From Nyssa sinensis (taxonomy: Eukaryota; Streptophyta; Magnoliopsida; Cornales; Nyssaceae), in assembly GCA_008638375.1 (NCBI GenBank), contig VIRR01000507.1, forward strand, positions 113,185-177,184: a DNA stretch of 64,000 bases, written 5' to 3'. Under the pieces are notes generated by a model. The model searched no databases, was not told where the DNA came from, and saw only the letters and a program-made list of their open reading frames with translations. The translations under genes and the position numbers were made by a program. The first letter of the stretch is position 1; every line of letters starts with the position of its first letter. Below, one piece after another: positions 52,201 to 63,647 of this stretch.

Positions 52201-55200
52201 TTATACAACGATGTGGGGAGAGGAAATCGAACTCATGCCTTTTGCATGGAGTGTGGGCACTTGCACCACTTGGACAAGACCTGGTCCTTGTTATCACTAA
52301 TCTCTTGCTCAGCCTCCAACACTATAATCTTCACTCTGTTCAGGAGTAGTAGAGGCAATCAAAGCTTCTTTATCAGCAAAAGTCACCAATCAAGTCAAGA
52401 ATTAGGCAGAAAAAAATGTCCAACCTTCTACAAGTATAGCATTGAATCTCAGTTCTCGCCTTAGATTTTTTAGTGGTCAAGCCATGTTGTGGGCTAATCG
52501 ATGTAGAATAAACAGTGGGCGGTCATTAGAATGAGAAGAACCAATAAGTGACTTCTCAAACTCCTCCCCATAACTAAACTCAGCAACAAGTTTCTCCCCT
52601 TGATAACTATTTTGCACAAGGGCCTTGATAAAGACTTCGTAGAAAAATACTTCTCTAATTGACAAGATACTTGACTAATATCACATTGAATACAACATAT
52701 TTGTAGGAAGTCTAGAGGTAATCTGTGGCCTTATTTTCTTTCGTATACATAGCAATCATGACATCCCCATTCCAATCAAAATCAAAACAGGCGGCCAACT
52801 GGTAGAACTTATGATTATATTCTTCAACAGATATGTTGTCTTAATTGCAATATGAACCCTTTGTTTGCAGTTGGTAGGAAGAAAACGGTACATGTGGCTT
52901 GCTGCACCTCCTCCCAAGACCTAATTTCAACAATACTAAACCTTCAAAAAATTTATTGCCCTTGATTCACAATAGACATGATGTCCCTTTAGATTTAGAT
53001 TTAATAAAGTTTTTAATCTTCATTCATCCCCCACCATCAAAAATAACTTTCCAAACTCTATATACAATCAAGAAATACATCTAAAATTTATTGACTTCCA
53101 ACTTCACACCTTTGTTTAACTTGGCAATTTCTCTCATCCACAATTTTCTTTCAAACAATTGTTATACATTTCCCACACTAGCAAATATGTTATTTCTCTT
53201 TTGGAAGTAATATTTGGTTGGCAGGAATTTACAAATAACTAAGAAGGCTGAGGCTATTCGCACTCCACAAATAGCTAAGGGATTCCACTATAATAAATGC
53301 ATTACAAAATTATCCTTAATTAAAGATGAGTCTATAAGTGTGTAAGGGTAATTTAGTAATCTCATTTTTATAAACATGGAGATCTTTAACAATTTGGGGA
53401 ATGGTATAATAGCACCCACCCCACCCCCAAACTAAGAATAAATGGGCAATTTTTTCAGCTTTTCATTTTGAACCATGGAGGTTGAAGTTTCAACTTTTTC
53501 GCTACCCACTTCCAATCCCTTGTTTTTTATTAGGTGAAAAATTTGAATCCTTAATTTACTTAACTACTGCCTCCAAAGAACCGGCTCTTGCCTCCAAAAA
53601 ACCTTTCCTCAAACTAAATCTTCTTTTGTACTTTCCCAGTCTTTTGAGAAGGCACACCAAATTTGGATAAAAGCTTTGAATTAATTATCATGGTGGTAGA
53701 GGATTGTAGAACGATAAAAGTATAAATTAAGGTTGATAAAGGCATGATCTCTCTAATACCACACTGATGTAGAACAGTAGCGAAAAAATGATTAGAATAA
53801 TAATCTAAAATTTGATTTATGATGGGCTTTGGTTGTGGAAAGCTTGGAGGTTTCTGGTTTTAAAGTGGTAGAAAAAAAAAAAGGTTGTAAGGTTTGTCGA
53901 TAGAGTTGGCGTGGAATTTAACTCAGTTTTAAAAGTTTTGCAAAATATAGTTGTTTAAATTTTTTAACAGCAACTAATTTAGAATTTGGTGTCTTAAATT
54001 AAATACCAAAGGGTAGGGGAAAGGGTCAGGATTGATTAAGGCTTGGTAAGGTAGAGTTTTGAGATAAAATAGGGGTTGTTCTAGTGTTGTAAACAGTAAC
54101 CAAAGAATAATGACTTAAAGAGAAGGGAAAAGACTTGTCAAAAAGAAAAAAGAACAAGAAAAAGAAAAAAAGAAGAACAAACAGCTATAAATCTCACCTA
54201 GAATTTCTTAGGCTTCACCCCCTAAAATCATGTTATATCATACATCAAACAATCTTCAATTCTCTAAAGCTCAACTCTATTAACAACCCACCAAAATATA
54301 AATAAAGAAATAAATTTATTAAGTAGAAAGATTACATAAATATTAATAGGCAACTACAATTCTTCTAGTTCTACTAAGACAAGTGTTAAGCATCAGGTGA
54401 GGTGCTTCCATTACTCTGAAATAACAAGTTTGGATATCCTCATTTTTTGTGTCAATCTTTACAAGTTAAGGGTTTATATTCTTTTAATTTCTTTAAAAAA
54501 ACTCTCAAAGTTATAGAAGTATTTTAGATGCATAAAAAGTGTTTGAAACATAACTTTTGAATTTTTTTAATTTGAAGTGTATGTTACTAGGACCACTACT
54601 TGTTTTTCAAAGCTCCAAGGCATTTTGGGGACGCCTTGCTTCAATGCCTCAATAATGCTTTTAAAAACATTGACTAGGACTAAGAATCCAAAATAGGATA
54701 TTTTCACTTCGATAAGACCCAATAACTTGACCTACAGTTGGACCCATGGACCACTACTATAGGCCCGGTCCAGTAAATTGAAATTACCAAAATAGACTTG
54801 ACTCCTAAATCCTAAAAAACATAGATAAACATATATCAGCAGCATAAAGGCCATACCCAGTACATACGAAGTCTTCTTGAGTGGCTAGGGTCCATAGCCT
54901 TTGTTAAGGCTTCCAAAGTGGATACATTTTCACTAACCAAGTAATGGCTATTACATTAATAGCTTATAAAAAACCGACACTCTATTTTGACTCATGTATC
55001 TGTGTCGGATATGGACACATTTTACCACATCCTGAACACATGTACACGTAAAAAAGAATGTCCAAGTTTTTTTATTTTTCCTAAATTTAGGACACATTTT
55101 TGGACACGTTCGGCACACTTCTTTTGGTTTTTTTCTTTTTCTTTTGGATATTTCCTACTTTTTTAGGTTATATATGTTATATCTAATAGTTAATAAATTT

Positions 55201-57347
55201 ATTTTGGAACTTGGATCATAGATGTTGATGATTAATGAAGAAATTCTTGAATTTTTATGTTATTTTGATATCTTTATAATATTATTGTGATTTATGTGTT
55301 TTTATGTCAATTTTGATTAAAATAACGTTAGATTTTTATTATATGGTCATATAAAAATATATATTCAATGTATCCCTAACATATCCGTATCCTACTTCTT
55401 TGAGAAATGATGTATCCACATATCAGTATCATGTCGTATCTGTATCCTATATTCGTATTTCTTAGTTAATAGCTATTCAATTACGAAATCCAACCATTTT
55501 TTTCAAAAAGGTAGGAATGTTTACCACGCAGGGTGACATAAAAGGCACAGTCATGAATGATAAAAAAAAAAAAAAAAGGCATATTCCAGAATATGGTCCT
55601 TGCTTCACACTTCACAGTAGGTTCTCTGAGAGCATGGCATTTACATTCACTGTCATTAGCTTAAGATTTTACTTCGTGATGAATACGAGAATACAATAAT
55701 TAATTAGTCACAGTACTGATATCAGGTATGTTCTCTTCACCTTTTTCATCAAACGAAAAAGATTATTGTAGCAACCAAAGAAAACATGCAGTCCCATTTC
55801 AATGTGGTTTCCACGTTTATCGATAAAAGAACCCACTTTTCCACCAATGAAAGACCTTGACTCGTAGATATCCACCTGAAAAATCAGAATATGCACATAA
55901 CTAAGTTTTGCTGCCGCAAAAGATCAGTAGACTGCTCAAATAAAACAAATTTAGCCGAAATAATCTTTCCGAAAGAGAACAACAAAACTGAGATACATTA
56001 TGCTTTATGATTTCAAATCCAGGTTATTTTCTCATTTACAAAAAAAAAAAAAAATGAATAAAAAATTGAATGTGGTATGGCCTAGAAAATGGCATAAAAA
56101 AAAAGACAGAAATTGCAAGAATATATGCATGTATTTGAATATTGGGAGAACCATAAAAATAATTAGATGACCCCACCCCATGTTATTTTCTCAATTTTTT
56201 TAAAAGGATAAAGAATTTGGATATGATCAAGCTAATGGACTAATAAAGACAGAAATCGCGGATAAATATATCAATGTGAGTATTAGGAGAACTGGAAATA
56301 TAATAAGCTGAACCTCATGGCCTTGGTCCAAAAGCTCAACAGCAGTTGACATGCCTGCAAGCCCAGCTCCAATAATAGCCACTTTCAGCTTGGGTCCCCG
56401 ATAATGTTCAGGTTCAGGTGGAAATAACCCCTTAGGAGCTGGCAGGTAAAGCATCCATTTCGGTGGTGCCCAAGATTAGTACCTCAAAATAATATATCTA
56501 ACTCAATTTACAAGGGGGAAAAAAAATAAGAAACTAGAATTGTTAAACATCATAGGACTTTGATTTCTACTTAATATCATGTGAAAAATGAGCAATTAAT
56601 AGCTTATCTTCCTTTTTCGGACACAATTGCAAAAACAAGTACTTTGCATCAAACTAATAGAACAAAAATAAAATATGTTCTACAGCTGTCTTGAGGACAA
56701 ACCTACAGATGGGTAGTGGCGGCCCTCCTTCAATTTCTTCTTCCAACTCAATATGTTCATATTTTTCATGGCAGTTCTCCTATTAGGTCCCATTTTTACC
56801 CTCCATTTAGTTGCTGGGTGAACATAAAATTCCACTTGACTGAGCCAAATACAATTATATGTCTTGACCCACCATTAGTTGCTGACAAATCACAGGAAAG
56901 AAAGAAAAGAAATAATTTTTTTTTTTTTTTTTATGTTCTTAAATTTTTTTCATTTGTTGAAAAGAATAACTCTACTAAAACAAATAGTTTTATAGAGTTT
57001 TATGGCATTCATTTGAGTAGAATTTAAATGCTCTCACGTCCTAACGATAAAAATTTTAATAATGCAAAAACTTTTTTCCTTAATTTTCTCATAAACCCAT
57101 CCAATAATTCACTTTTTAAATATTATATACATATATAAAAAAATGGTTGAAGTATTGCTTTATTTTATTTTCCTCCACTTTCGTAGAAACCAAACAAGAG
57201 AATCAGGAAACTATCCAGCAATGGCAAAAAATTAATCTCTACTTCAAGCCCGGCCCAACAGGTAATAGCCTTACAAACCCTATCTTACTTTATCTTCTCT
57301 GTAGCAGAAGTCAGACCATTGATATTCGTAGCCAATCAACCATCCAC

Positions 57348-57379
<32 letters not shown>

Positions 57380-57811
57380 AAAAAAAAGAAAGAAAGAAAG
57401 CCCTCTAGTTGCCATAAATTCTGCCAAATTAAGTTTAAATTTCATCAAATAATTTAAACTTAATCTAAATTCACAGTAAATTCCACCTGATAACATATAA
57501 ATATTATAAATCACTGTACCACCACTCTAACCCTCCAATAAAAGCCGTGAATTCACACCAAAGTCAGAAAAACATAGCCAAAAGCAATAACATATATATA
57601 TATATATATAATTAAATGAGAAATTTGATTTTGTACCATTAATGCTCATGTCGGAGATATTTGTGTCTAAAGAGGTTCTGACATCGGACCTCTGAGCCTT
57701 CAATTGGGCCACAGGACGGCGACCGGAGAGGGAAAATCCGGTGGTGTCCTTACGGAAAGTGGTTCGGTGCCCGGAAGAAGTTGCCGGAAAGCTGAAAGAA
57801 GAAGAAGCCAT
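40286..57811 (-). CDS. ZDS: Zeta-carotene desaturase, chloroplast (14 exons)
   Basis: Desaturates zeta-carotene to lycopene via neurosporene in plastids, an FAD-dependent step after phytoene desaturase. Exons from the 5' end: 57637-57811, 56314-56438, 55741-55875, 48604-48673, 48350-48423, 46245-46349, 45859-46103, 45651-45738, 44939-44981, 44690-44846, 44393-44521, 43569-43641, 40907-41071, 40286-40459. Every junction is GT-AG and phases agree, giving 1758 bp and 585 residues plus stop; plant ZDS proteins are about 560-590. The first ~55 residues are Ser/Thr/Arg-rich, as in a transit peptide. Exon 2 holds the dinucleotide-binding motif [20 protein letters not shown], exon 3 [13 protein letters not shown], and exons 13-14 the C-terminal FAD region ([24 protein letters not shown]). 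The start at 57811 is the first ATG of the transit peptide. Introns 1, 3, 5 and 12 are 1.2-7.1 kb and repeat-filled. No frameshift or lost residue was seen, so the gene is probably functional. Exon bounds are my reading of splice sites, not transcript data. Confidence 0.96.
41287..41304. repeat. Poly-G tract (18 G), ZDS intron 12
   Basis: An uninterrupted run of G after a T-rich stretch. It is C on the gene strand. Confidence 0.9.
41476..41843 (+). mobile_element. MITE-like element, copy A (ZDS intron 12)
   Basis: About 368 bp that matches the reverse complement of 51652-52033 almost end to end. The match runs from ATGGTAC near the left end to TGTAACCATGG at the right. The ends read ATGGTAC and, reversed, ATGGTTAC, suggesting short imperfect terminal inverted repeats. 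There is no coding capacity. The family is not recognised. Confidence 0.55.
42994..43010. repeat. Poly-G tract (17 G), ZDS intron 12
   Basis: An uninterrupted run of G between ACC and CTTTTCTTTT. It is C on the gene strand. Confidence 0.9.
44223..44245. repeat. (GT)n microsatellite, ZDS intron 11
   Basis: About 11 GT units inside intron 11, some 150 bp on the intron side of the exon 11 donor. Confidence 0.9.
46900..47950 (+). mobile_element. Copia-type LTR fragment in ZDS intron 5
   Basis: The 5' half repeats variants of CCATTCGATAG and TTCGAACGG between 46945 and 47370. The second half has a TATA-like CTATAAATAG near 47408 and text typical of SIRE-like copia LTRs: a leader ending in 'tgtgtaaatattctgtgttc' near 47850. 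No internal coding region or target duplication was found, so both ends are approximate. Confidence 0.5.
51262..51290. repeat. C15-A14 compound homopolymer, ZDS intron 3
   Basis: A run of C passes directly into a run of A. It is T followed by G on the gene strand. Confidence 0.9.
51652..52033 (-). mobile_element. MITE-like element, copy B (ZDS intron 3)
   Basis: Inverted partner of the element at 41476-41843. It keeps extra tandem CGTTCC units near its 52000-52020 end, where copy A has only about two. It lies inside or beside the decayed gypsy relic, between that relic's lower repeat and its protease remnant. Confidence 0.55.
57350..57387. repeat. C20-A18 compound homopolymer, ZDS intron 1
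   Basis: The same C-then-A structure as at 51262, followed by GAAAGAAAGAAAG. Confidence 0.9.
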
Positions 57812-58060
57812 AGATTGTAATAAAATATAGTTGAGCCTTGAAAATTATTTGTTTGGTGAGTGTTCAGCAGAGAAGTATCAACTTCAGCATCCCCAGTTTA
57901 AGAGAGAGAGAGTTTAAGAGAGTATCTGGAGTGGAGGAGATGCTGGGGGTGAGAGATTTGTCCGGGCGTCGACGGGATTGAGATTCGGTATTATTAAGAA
58001 AGAAAGTGTTGTTTTTAGCACTTTAATTGGATGAGAATTGTGCTTGCCGGCCTCCACCAC
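57812..58060 (-). promoter_or_regulatory. ZDS 5' leader and proximal promoter
   Basis: On the gene strand this stretch has a CT-rich leader (a TCTCTCTC run near 57900-57925), common in plant 5' UTRs, and a CCAAT sequence at 58026-58030. An AT-rich stretch near 57992-58000 could serve as a weak TATA region. No G-box was seen. The transcription start cannot be placed from sequence alone. Confidence 0.5.
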
Positions 58061-58199
58061 AAACGTTAGTGGCCACTGCCCAACTAAATTACTCAGAACT
58101 CACAAGCATGTATTTACGTGTGGGTATATACGGAGTAATACTACCATTATCTTTAATAGTTTATCAAAATATTTTACCTGTGACATGATTGTTTGAGTG

Positions 58200-59297
58200 C
58201 TAGTAATTTAGTTTCTTAATATTAATTAGGTCAAGTGAGTTCAGGTCAAATGAGTTCAAGAAATTTAATTGATTAGCATTCACATATACCAAAAAACTTA
58301 ATTGACTAACATCCGAATAACTATTAATAAAATTTTATGATAAGAATAGCATTACTCATATATACATGTGTGAGTGTATATATATAAGAGCATCTACAGT
58401 AGTTACTCAAATCTTTTTTCAAATTTAAATTTGAGTCAAAATTCACACAAATCTTCACCAGTAATTACTCAAATTGATATCCAAATTAGTGCACTTATAT
58501 TTATAGACCCAAATTTAAGTGACCGTTGGAGAGCGTGATACTCAAATTCAATTTTTGCTCAAATTTTGACTTAAATCTAAATAAAAATCTGAATCACTAC
58601 TAGAGATACTTTAAGCACTCTAAAAAGTAATACACGCACTTTACTTTCACATCATATGCTATGATAACATTGATTACAAGAAAGTAGAAGAAAAAATAAT
58701 AGAGGAGTGTAATAAACTAATAATGCCGATAGTATAGATCCTGATAAGTATTGGACACTAACCTCAAGAATTTAGTCTCTTGATATTAGTCAAGTTAGTT
58801 AAGTTCAAGTGGTTTAATTGATTAGCATTCACATATATCAAAAAGTTTAATTAACTAACATCCGAACAATTATTGATAAAATTTTATGATAAGAATAGCA
58901 TTACTCATATATACATGTGTGTGTGTGTGTGTATAAAAGCACCTACAGTGGTTACTCAAATCCTTTTTTAAATCTAAATTTGAGTCAAGATTCACACAAA
59001 TCTTTTCCAGTGATTACTCAAATTGAGATCCAAGTCAGTACACTTATGTTCATAGACCCAAATTTAAGTGATTATTGGAGAGCATGACACTTAAATTCAA
59101 CTTTTATTCAAATTTTGACTTAAATTTGAATAAAAATCTGAGTCACACTAGAGATTCTCTAAGCACTCTAAAAAGTAATACACGCATTCCACTTTCGCAT
59201 CCTATGCTATGATAACATTGATTACGAGAAAGTAGAAGAAAAAATAATAGAGGAATGTAACAAACTAATTATACTGGTAGTATGGTTCTTGATAAGT
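58200..59297. repeat. 549-bp tandem duplication upstream of ZDS
   Basis: The block containing GATAAGAATAGCATTACTCA occurs at 58339 and 58888, 549 bp apart, with likeness over the whole unit (about 58200-58748 and 58749-59297). Each copy includes a MITE-like stretch beginning GCATCTACAGT or GCACCTACAGT. Copy 1 ends with the first ~45 bp of the LTR found complete after copy 2. Confidence 0.85.
58387..58612. mobile_element. MITE-like element within the tandem duplication
   Basis: The ends AGAGCATCTACAGTAGTTAC and, reversed, AAAGTATCTCTAGTAGTGAT form imperfect inverted repeats. The body is AT-rich and non-coding. A second copy lies 549 bp downstream through the tandem duplication. Target duplications were not resolved. 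Confidence 0.45.
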
Positions 59298-59594
59298 ATT
59301 GGACACTAGCTTCAAAAAATTTTGAGAATATTTTTTATATTTCACATTATTTTTTATTGTCCTAATACTATGTATATATAGTTAAAGAACCGCATCTTTT
59401 TATGTTGAAATTTTTAACTCTTTGTGAAATTGTAGCAACCGTAGACGTAATCCTAACCGTGAACATAGCCATATTCTATAGTGAATCACGTAAATCTTTA
59501 TATTTTTGTGTGTGCATATATTTTTAAATTATTGTTATTTTTTTGTTTGTTTTTGTGTCTCGTCAATCTTAATTAAAAAATTATATTCCTAACA
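59271..59594 (+). mobile_element. Solo copia LTR
   Basis: Runs from about TACTGGTAGTATGG to ATTCCTAACA. It matches the LTR at 30955-31262 in order and content (TAATACTATGTAT-TATAGTT, TGAATCACGTAAATCTT). No primer site or coding sequence adjoins it. Confidence 0.7.
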
Positions 59595-62096
59595 AATACT
59601 TAAATAACTAATTAAAAAAATTTTAAAAATAATAATATAAGTTTTCATTCCCTCTCCTTTTGCTTTCTAAATCCTTCAATTCAGATGGGGGGTGTTAGTG
59701 TTGTGGTTATTAGCCTGCCCCAAGAATTCATTAAAGAAGATTAGATAGGCGGTGGGTCTTGAGCAAAACCAGAGGTAATTGCTCATCCGTATTAGGTAGG
59801 TACAATTTTTGGCTTTGTATGTGAGTTGTCTTTGTTGTTTTCATGTGCTCACTTAACCATATAAAGTTTATTTTAGCTTGACAACAAGTACTCGGCAGCA
59901 GTCGGGAGTACTCATTGTTATCTTTAATTTGAGTTTACAACACACAGAGCATGCTTTACATAAATCTGAAAATACATGTCAATGTCTACCCCAAAAAAAG
60001 TAATAATTAAATACATGTCAATTGTCTTATGTTAAAAATAAAAAATAATATTACATGTTAGAGTCATAACCATGCAAACATTCAAAATATTTATGGATTA
60101 TTTTTTTAAAACATACACACGTATTTATTAAGTATATCAGTCGGCATATCTTATCTTCAAATAATGTGTAATACTTCTTATCTTTTAAGAAAATATTAAA
60201 AGAGCCTTTTATTTCTTCCTCTACTTATGGTTACTAAGTCTATTTGAAATATGAGACCAATAAACATCCGAAAAATATGATTTTTCACAAATATAAATAT
60301 AATAAGATATATAATAAATGCATAATGAATTGTAGTATTTCATTATTTTTATCAAAAAATATAAAAAAAATCTTACATTATCTATTACTATTTTGTTGTT
60401 CAAACATCCAGTCTTAAGATGTATTTAATTTACTATTTTTTAACAATAAGGACCGGACTTATAGCCTAACCTTCCATTTCAAATTGCATGCTCTTGGCCT
60501 TATTAATTAGAGAGAGAGGGACGATAAGTTGAATTTTGAAAAACAACCCACTTACTTAAATGAAGGGATTCTCTGCTATTTTCTGTATGAAAAATCATAC
60601 CTATATACATGAAGAAGCATAAATGGGCTTACCTTTAAGAACTTTAGGAACTGGATGTTTTACATACGTACTCCAAATACGTTATACTAATATCAATATC
60701 TCGCGGTCAGAGTTCACTATAGTCACTGTGTAGACAAGTATAACCCACAAATTCACAGTACAAAGGCTTTCTAAGTTTCACACAAATAGCAAAGAGAATA
60801 TACTGGTATTTAAAGAGAGTATTTAATTCACTTCAACACCCGTTGTATCTACTGGTAGTCATCTTAGTTATAAGCTTATACTTGTATAGTTACAGATAGG
60901 ATAAAAAGAAAAAGTCATGGAGCAAATGGGACTTCTTTAATATTTAATGTTAAAAAGTCCATAGAGTCTCAATTATTTACGTGCAAATTTATGTGTTTGA
61001 AAACCAAAAAAAAAAAGTCTTACATAAGCCTGCACCCTTGTGCACTTATGACTAACATTTCCCTTTCGCACAAGATGTGCAGAATATTATTAGCATACCT
61101 TGTTCTCAAGCCTTTCCCATCTGTGAAACAATTCATACATTGTGTGACCGCTATGAACACTTGCATATGAGAGCTTTATACTAGCAACTCACGTAGAGTC
61201 ACCATAGAGACATCAACCATAAAAGAATAATATCATGTCTCGCAATTGCCCCAGGTATATCTCATCACATCGGTGCAAGCATCTCTAGTCTCTCAAAGAG
61301 TAGTGTTCTATGTCATTAATTAGCAATATACCCACATTTATGTTGCACCCTAACTGAGGGCAACACAAGTTGTCAACAATGAATATAAAGTAGAGATGTA
61401 CAAGATGATCTTTTCTTTTCTCTCATGCCACTTAATTCGGAACTAACCCATTTTCTCAGTGATGTCCCTTAAGGGCCGAATCATACATGATCACAAGCAA
61501 CATGGAAAAGTAGCTGATTGTTAACTCCTTGCTTCATAGCATACTCAAAGGTAACAAAGGGCATACAGATGGTCATAAGCAATGGCCTATACGACTTACA
61601 CGGTGAAGAAGCTGGCATTCATTCACTTACCTTCATATTCAATCGCGAAGAACATATAGTATGAAATACATATTATAATGGAGTTCTTTTTTCAAAGAGC
61701 GTATATCAACCTCTCGTACTCTATAGATCTAAGTCTAGTCACTATACAAGCACCAGAGCCAAGTTCTTTAATTGCTCGAAATAGAAAGCACCAAAGCAAA
61801 TATCTCCCATTTGGCTATCAATACAAGTATAATTGATAGTGGGCATTCTATTATTGGTCTCCATCAGCAAACCTCGTCTTAGCTTTTCTCACTATCTCAA
61901 GTGTTAAAGGCATTGCTCATGTTAGTAAGCCAATCAATACTTGCTAATATATTTTTTTGTCATATGTGTGTGCGCTATATGACATGCCAAATGCAACAAT
62001 CAATAATAAAAATGATTATATTCATTAATGATAAACATATCCCAAAGTCATCAAGCAGAAGATAACAAGTGAACAACCAAATAAAAAATACATCAA
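59595..62096. other. Non-coding DNA, part likely copia 3' flank
   Basis: No gene was supported. The portion from about 60600 to 62096 lies downstream, on the minus strand, of the copia pol end at 62097 and probably includes that element's 3' untranslated region and LTR. No second LTR is available for comparison, so its limits cannot be set. Confidence 0.4.
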
Positions 62097-63640
62097 TCAC
62101 CACCTACCTAGTCCTAAAGCCCTAACATGAGTCATATAAGCATCTCTATCAATAGGCTTAGTAGTGAATTGGAGTCCGCAACCATGTAACTCGTAGGAAC
62201 ATGTTTCAAGATCATTTGATTTTCTACGACAACAGCTTTGATAAAGTTATACCACACATCATATATTTGGTCCTACCATAATATTTAGGAACCTTAGTAT
62301 GCGAGTGCAACCATGTTATCGCAATAAATCGTCATAGGTTCTGAAGAATGTGTGACAAATCCAAAATTCCCTAGGAACCTTCTTAACTAAATAGTTTCTT
62401 ACACGATAGCTGAGAAAGCCACAAACTTTACCTCTATTGTAAACAAAGTAATACATGATTGCTTTTTTACTACTCCAAGAAATAGCTCCACCATTGAACA
62501 AGAAAGCATATCCTGATACGGATTTATGCTCATCTAAATCGCCACTCCAATTGACATCATTATAGTCAATTAGGCACAAATTTGTAACAAAACACATAAT
62601 CTGTAGTCCCTTTGAGATAATGCAATATCCTCTTGATTGCCCTACACTGATATTGACTAATTAACCAAGCCAATTACGTACATAACATATGTCAGGTCAA
62701 ATACATATCATAACATACATTAAACTTCCAATAGCACTAGAGTAGGGAACACGGTCATCTGATCTCATTCCTCAAGAGTCTTAGGACACATTTCAAGATT
62801 CGGGATTTCAAGTTTAGCAGTGAGAGTGTCTATAGGCTTAACTTTTTATCTAGAATCGCTCAAGGATTTTTTTTAATGTAAGTCTCTTTAGATAAATTAG
62901 GAAGTTTCCTAGAATGATCCCTAAGGATCTTAACTCCGAGCACATAGCTTGTCTTGCCCATATCCTCCATCTCAAAAATAGAGGACAACCACTCTTTAGT
63001 GGTGACAATCATCTCTTTATCATTTTCGGCCAATAAAATGTCACCAACATATAATGATCATATAAGGAACTTATCATTGGATCATTTGACATATACATAA
63101 TGGTCTTCATCAATCATAAACCCATTAGAGATAATGGCTAGACAAAACCTCAAATACCATTATCTAAATGATTGCTTTAGGCCATAAATGGATCACTAGA
63201 GCTTGTAGATTTTGCATTCCTTACTCTTTGTCACAAAGTATTTAGTTAATCCATATAAATCTCTTCATTCAATTCCCCATTAATAAAAGTTGTCTTCACA
63301 TCCATCTGTCTTAGTTCCAAGTCTAAATGTGCGAAATAGCCACAATCAGGAAAATTAAGGCAAACATCACCATAAGAAAAAGGTCTTCTCATAGTCGATC
63401 TACACCTTCTTGTTGAGTGTAACCCTTCACCATAAGGCGTGCCTATATCTTTTTAATGGAACCATCCACCTTATGTTTGACTTTTAGAACTTATTTTATT
63501 CCCAATAGTCTCGCGTCTTGGTAGAAGGTCAACCAAGTCTCAAATATAATTAATCTTCATAGACTCATCTCATTATGAATTACAGCAATACAAGCAAGGG
63601 ATAAGAAAGCCTCCTACATAGTCTTAGGTTATGTATCATT
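62097..63640 (-). pseudogene. Ty1/copia pol relic (RT and RNase H)
   Basis: Read on the minus strand: near 63565 DVKTTFINGELNEEIYMD; near 63050 the catalytic loop reads LYVGDILLAEND where YVDD is expected; near 62990 IFEMEDMGKTSYVLGVKILR; near 62540 VNWSGDLDEHKSVSGYAFLF then NGGAISWSSKK (RNase H). The polyprotein ends near 62097 with AYMTHVRALGLGRW and a stop. Several in-frame stops and frameshifts are present. The 5' part is cut by the CACTA element at 63648. Confidence 0.85.
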
Positions 63641-63647
63641 TTGTAAA

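Larger units (their letters stand above)
49577..54840 (-). mobile_element. Degenerate Ty3/gypsy relic in ZDS intron 3
   Basis: Two diverged direct repeats, about 49577-51118 and 53765-54838, share several blocks in the same order (for example AATTTCTTAGGCTTCA at about 50790 and 54206). They flank minus-strand coding remnants. Near 52090 the minus strand reads [17 protein letters not shown], like a retroviral-type aspartic protease. Near 52790 it reads [17 protein letters not shown], like a gypsy Gag. Next to the upper repeat the minus strand has TGGTATTAGAG at about 53746-53757, close to an initiator-Met primer binding site. I infer a gypsy element in the same orientation as ZDS with heavily decayed LTRs. 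No target duplication was found and reading frames are broken. Confidence 0.55.
48674..55740 (-). other. ZDS intron 3 (7.1 kb, repeat-filled)
   Basis: The intron runs from donor GTGAAG beside 55741 to an acceptor ending CCCAG beside 48673. It is the largest intron of the gene, about 40% of its length. It contains a degenerate gypsy relic, one member of an inverted MITE-like pair, a C15-A14 homopolymer and many long AT-rich runs. No alternative exon was recognised in it. Confidence 0.85.
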
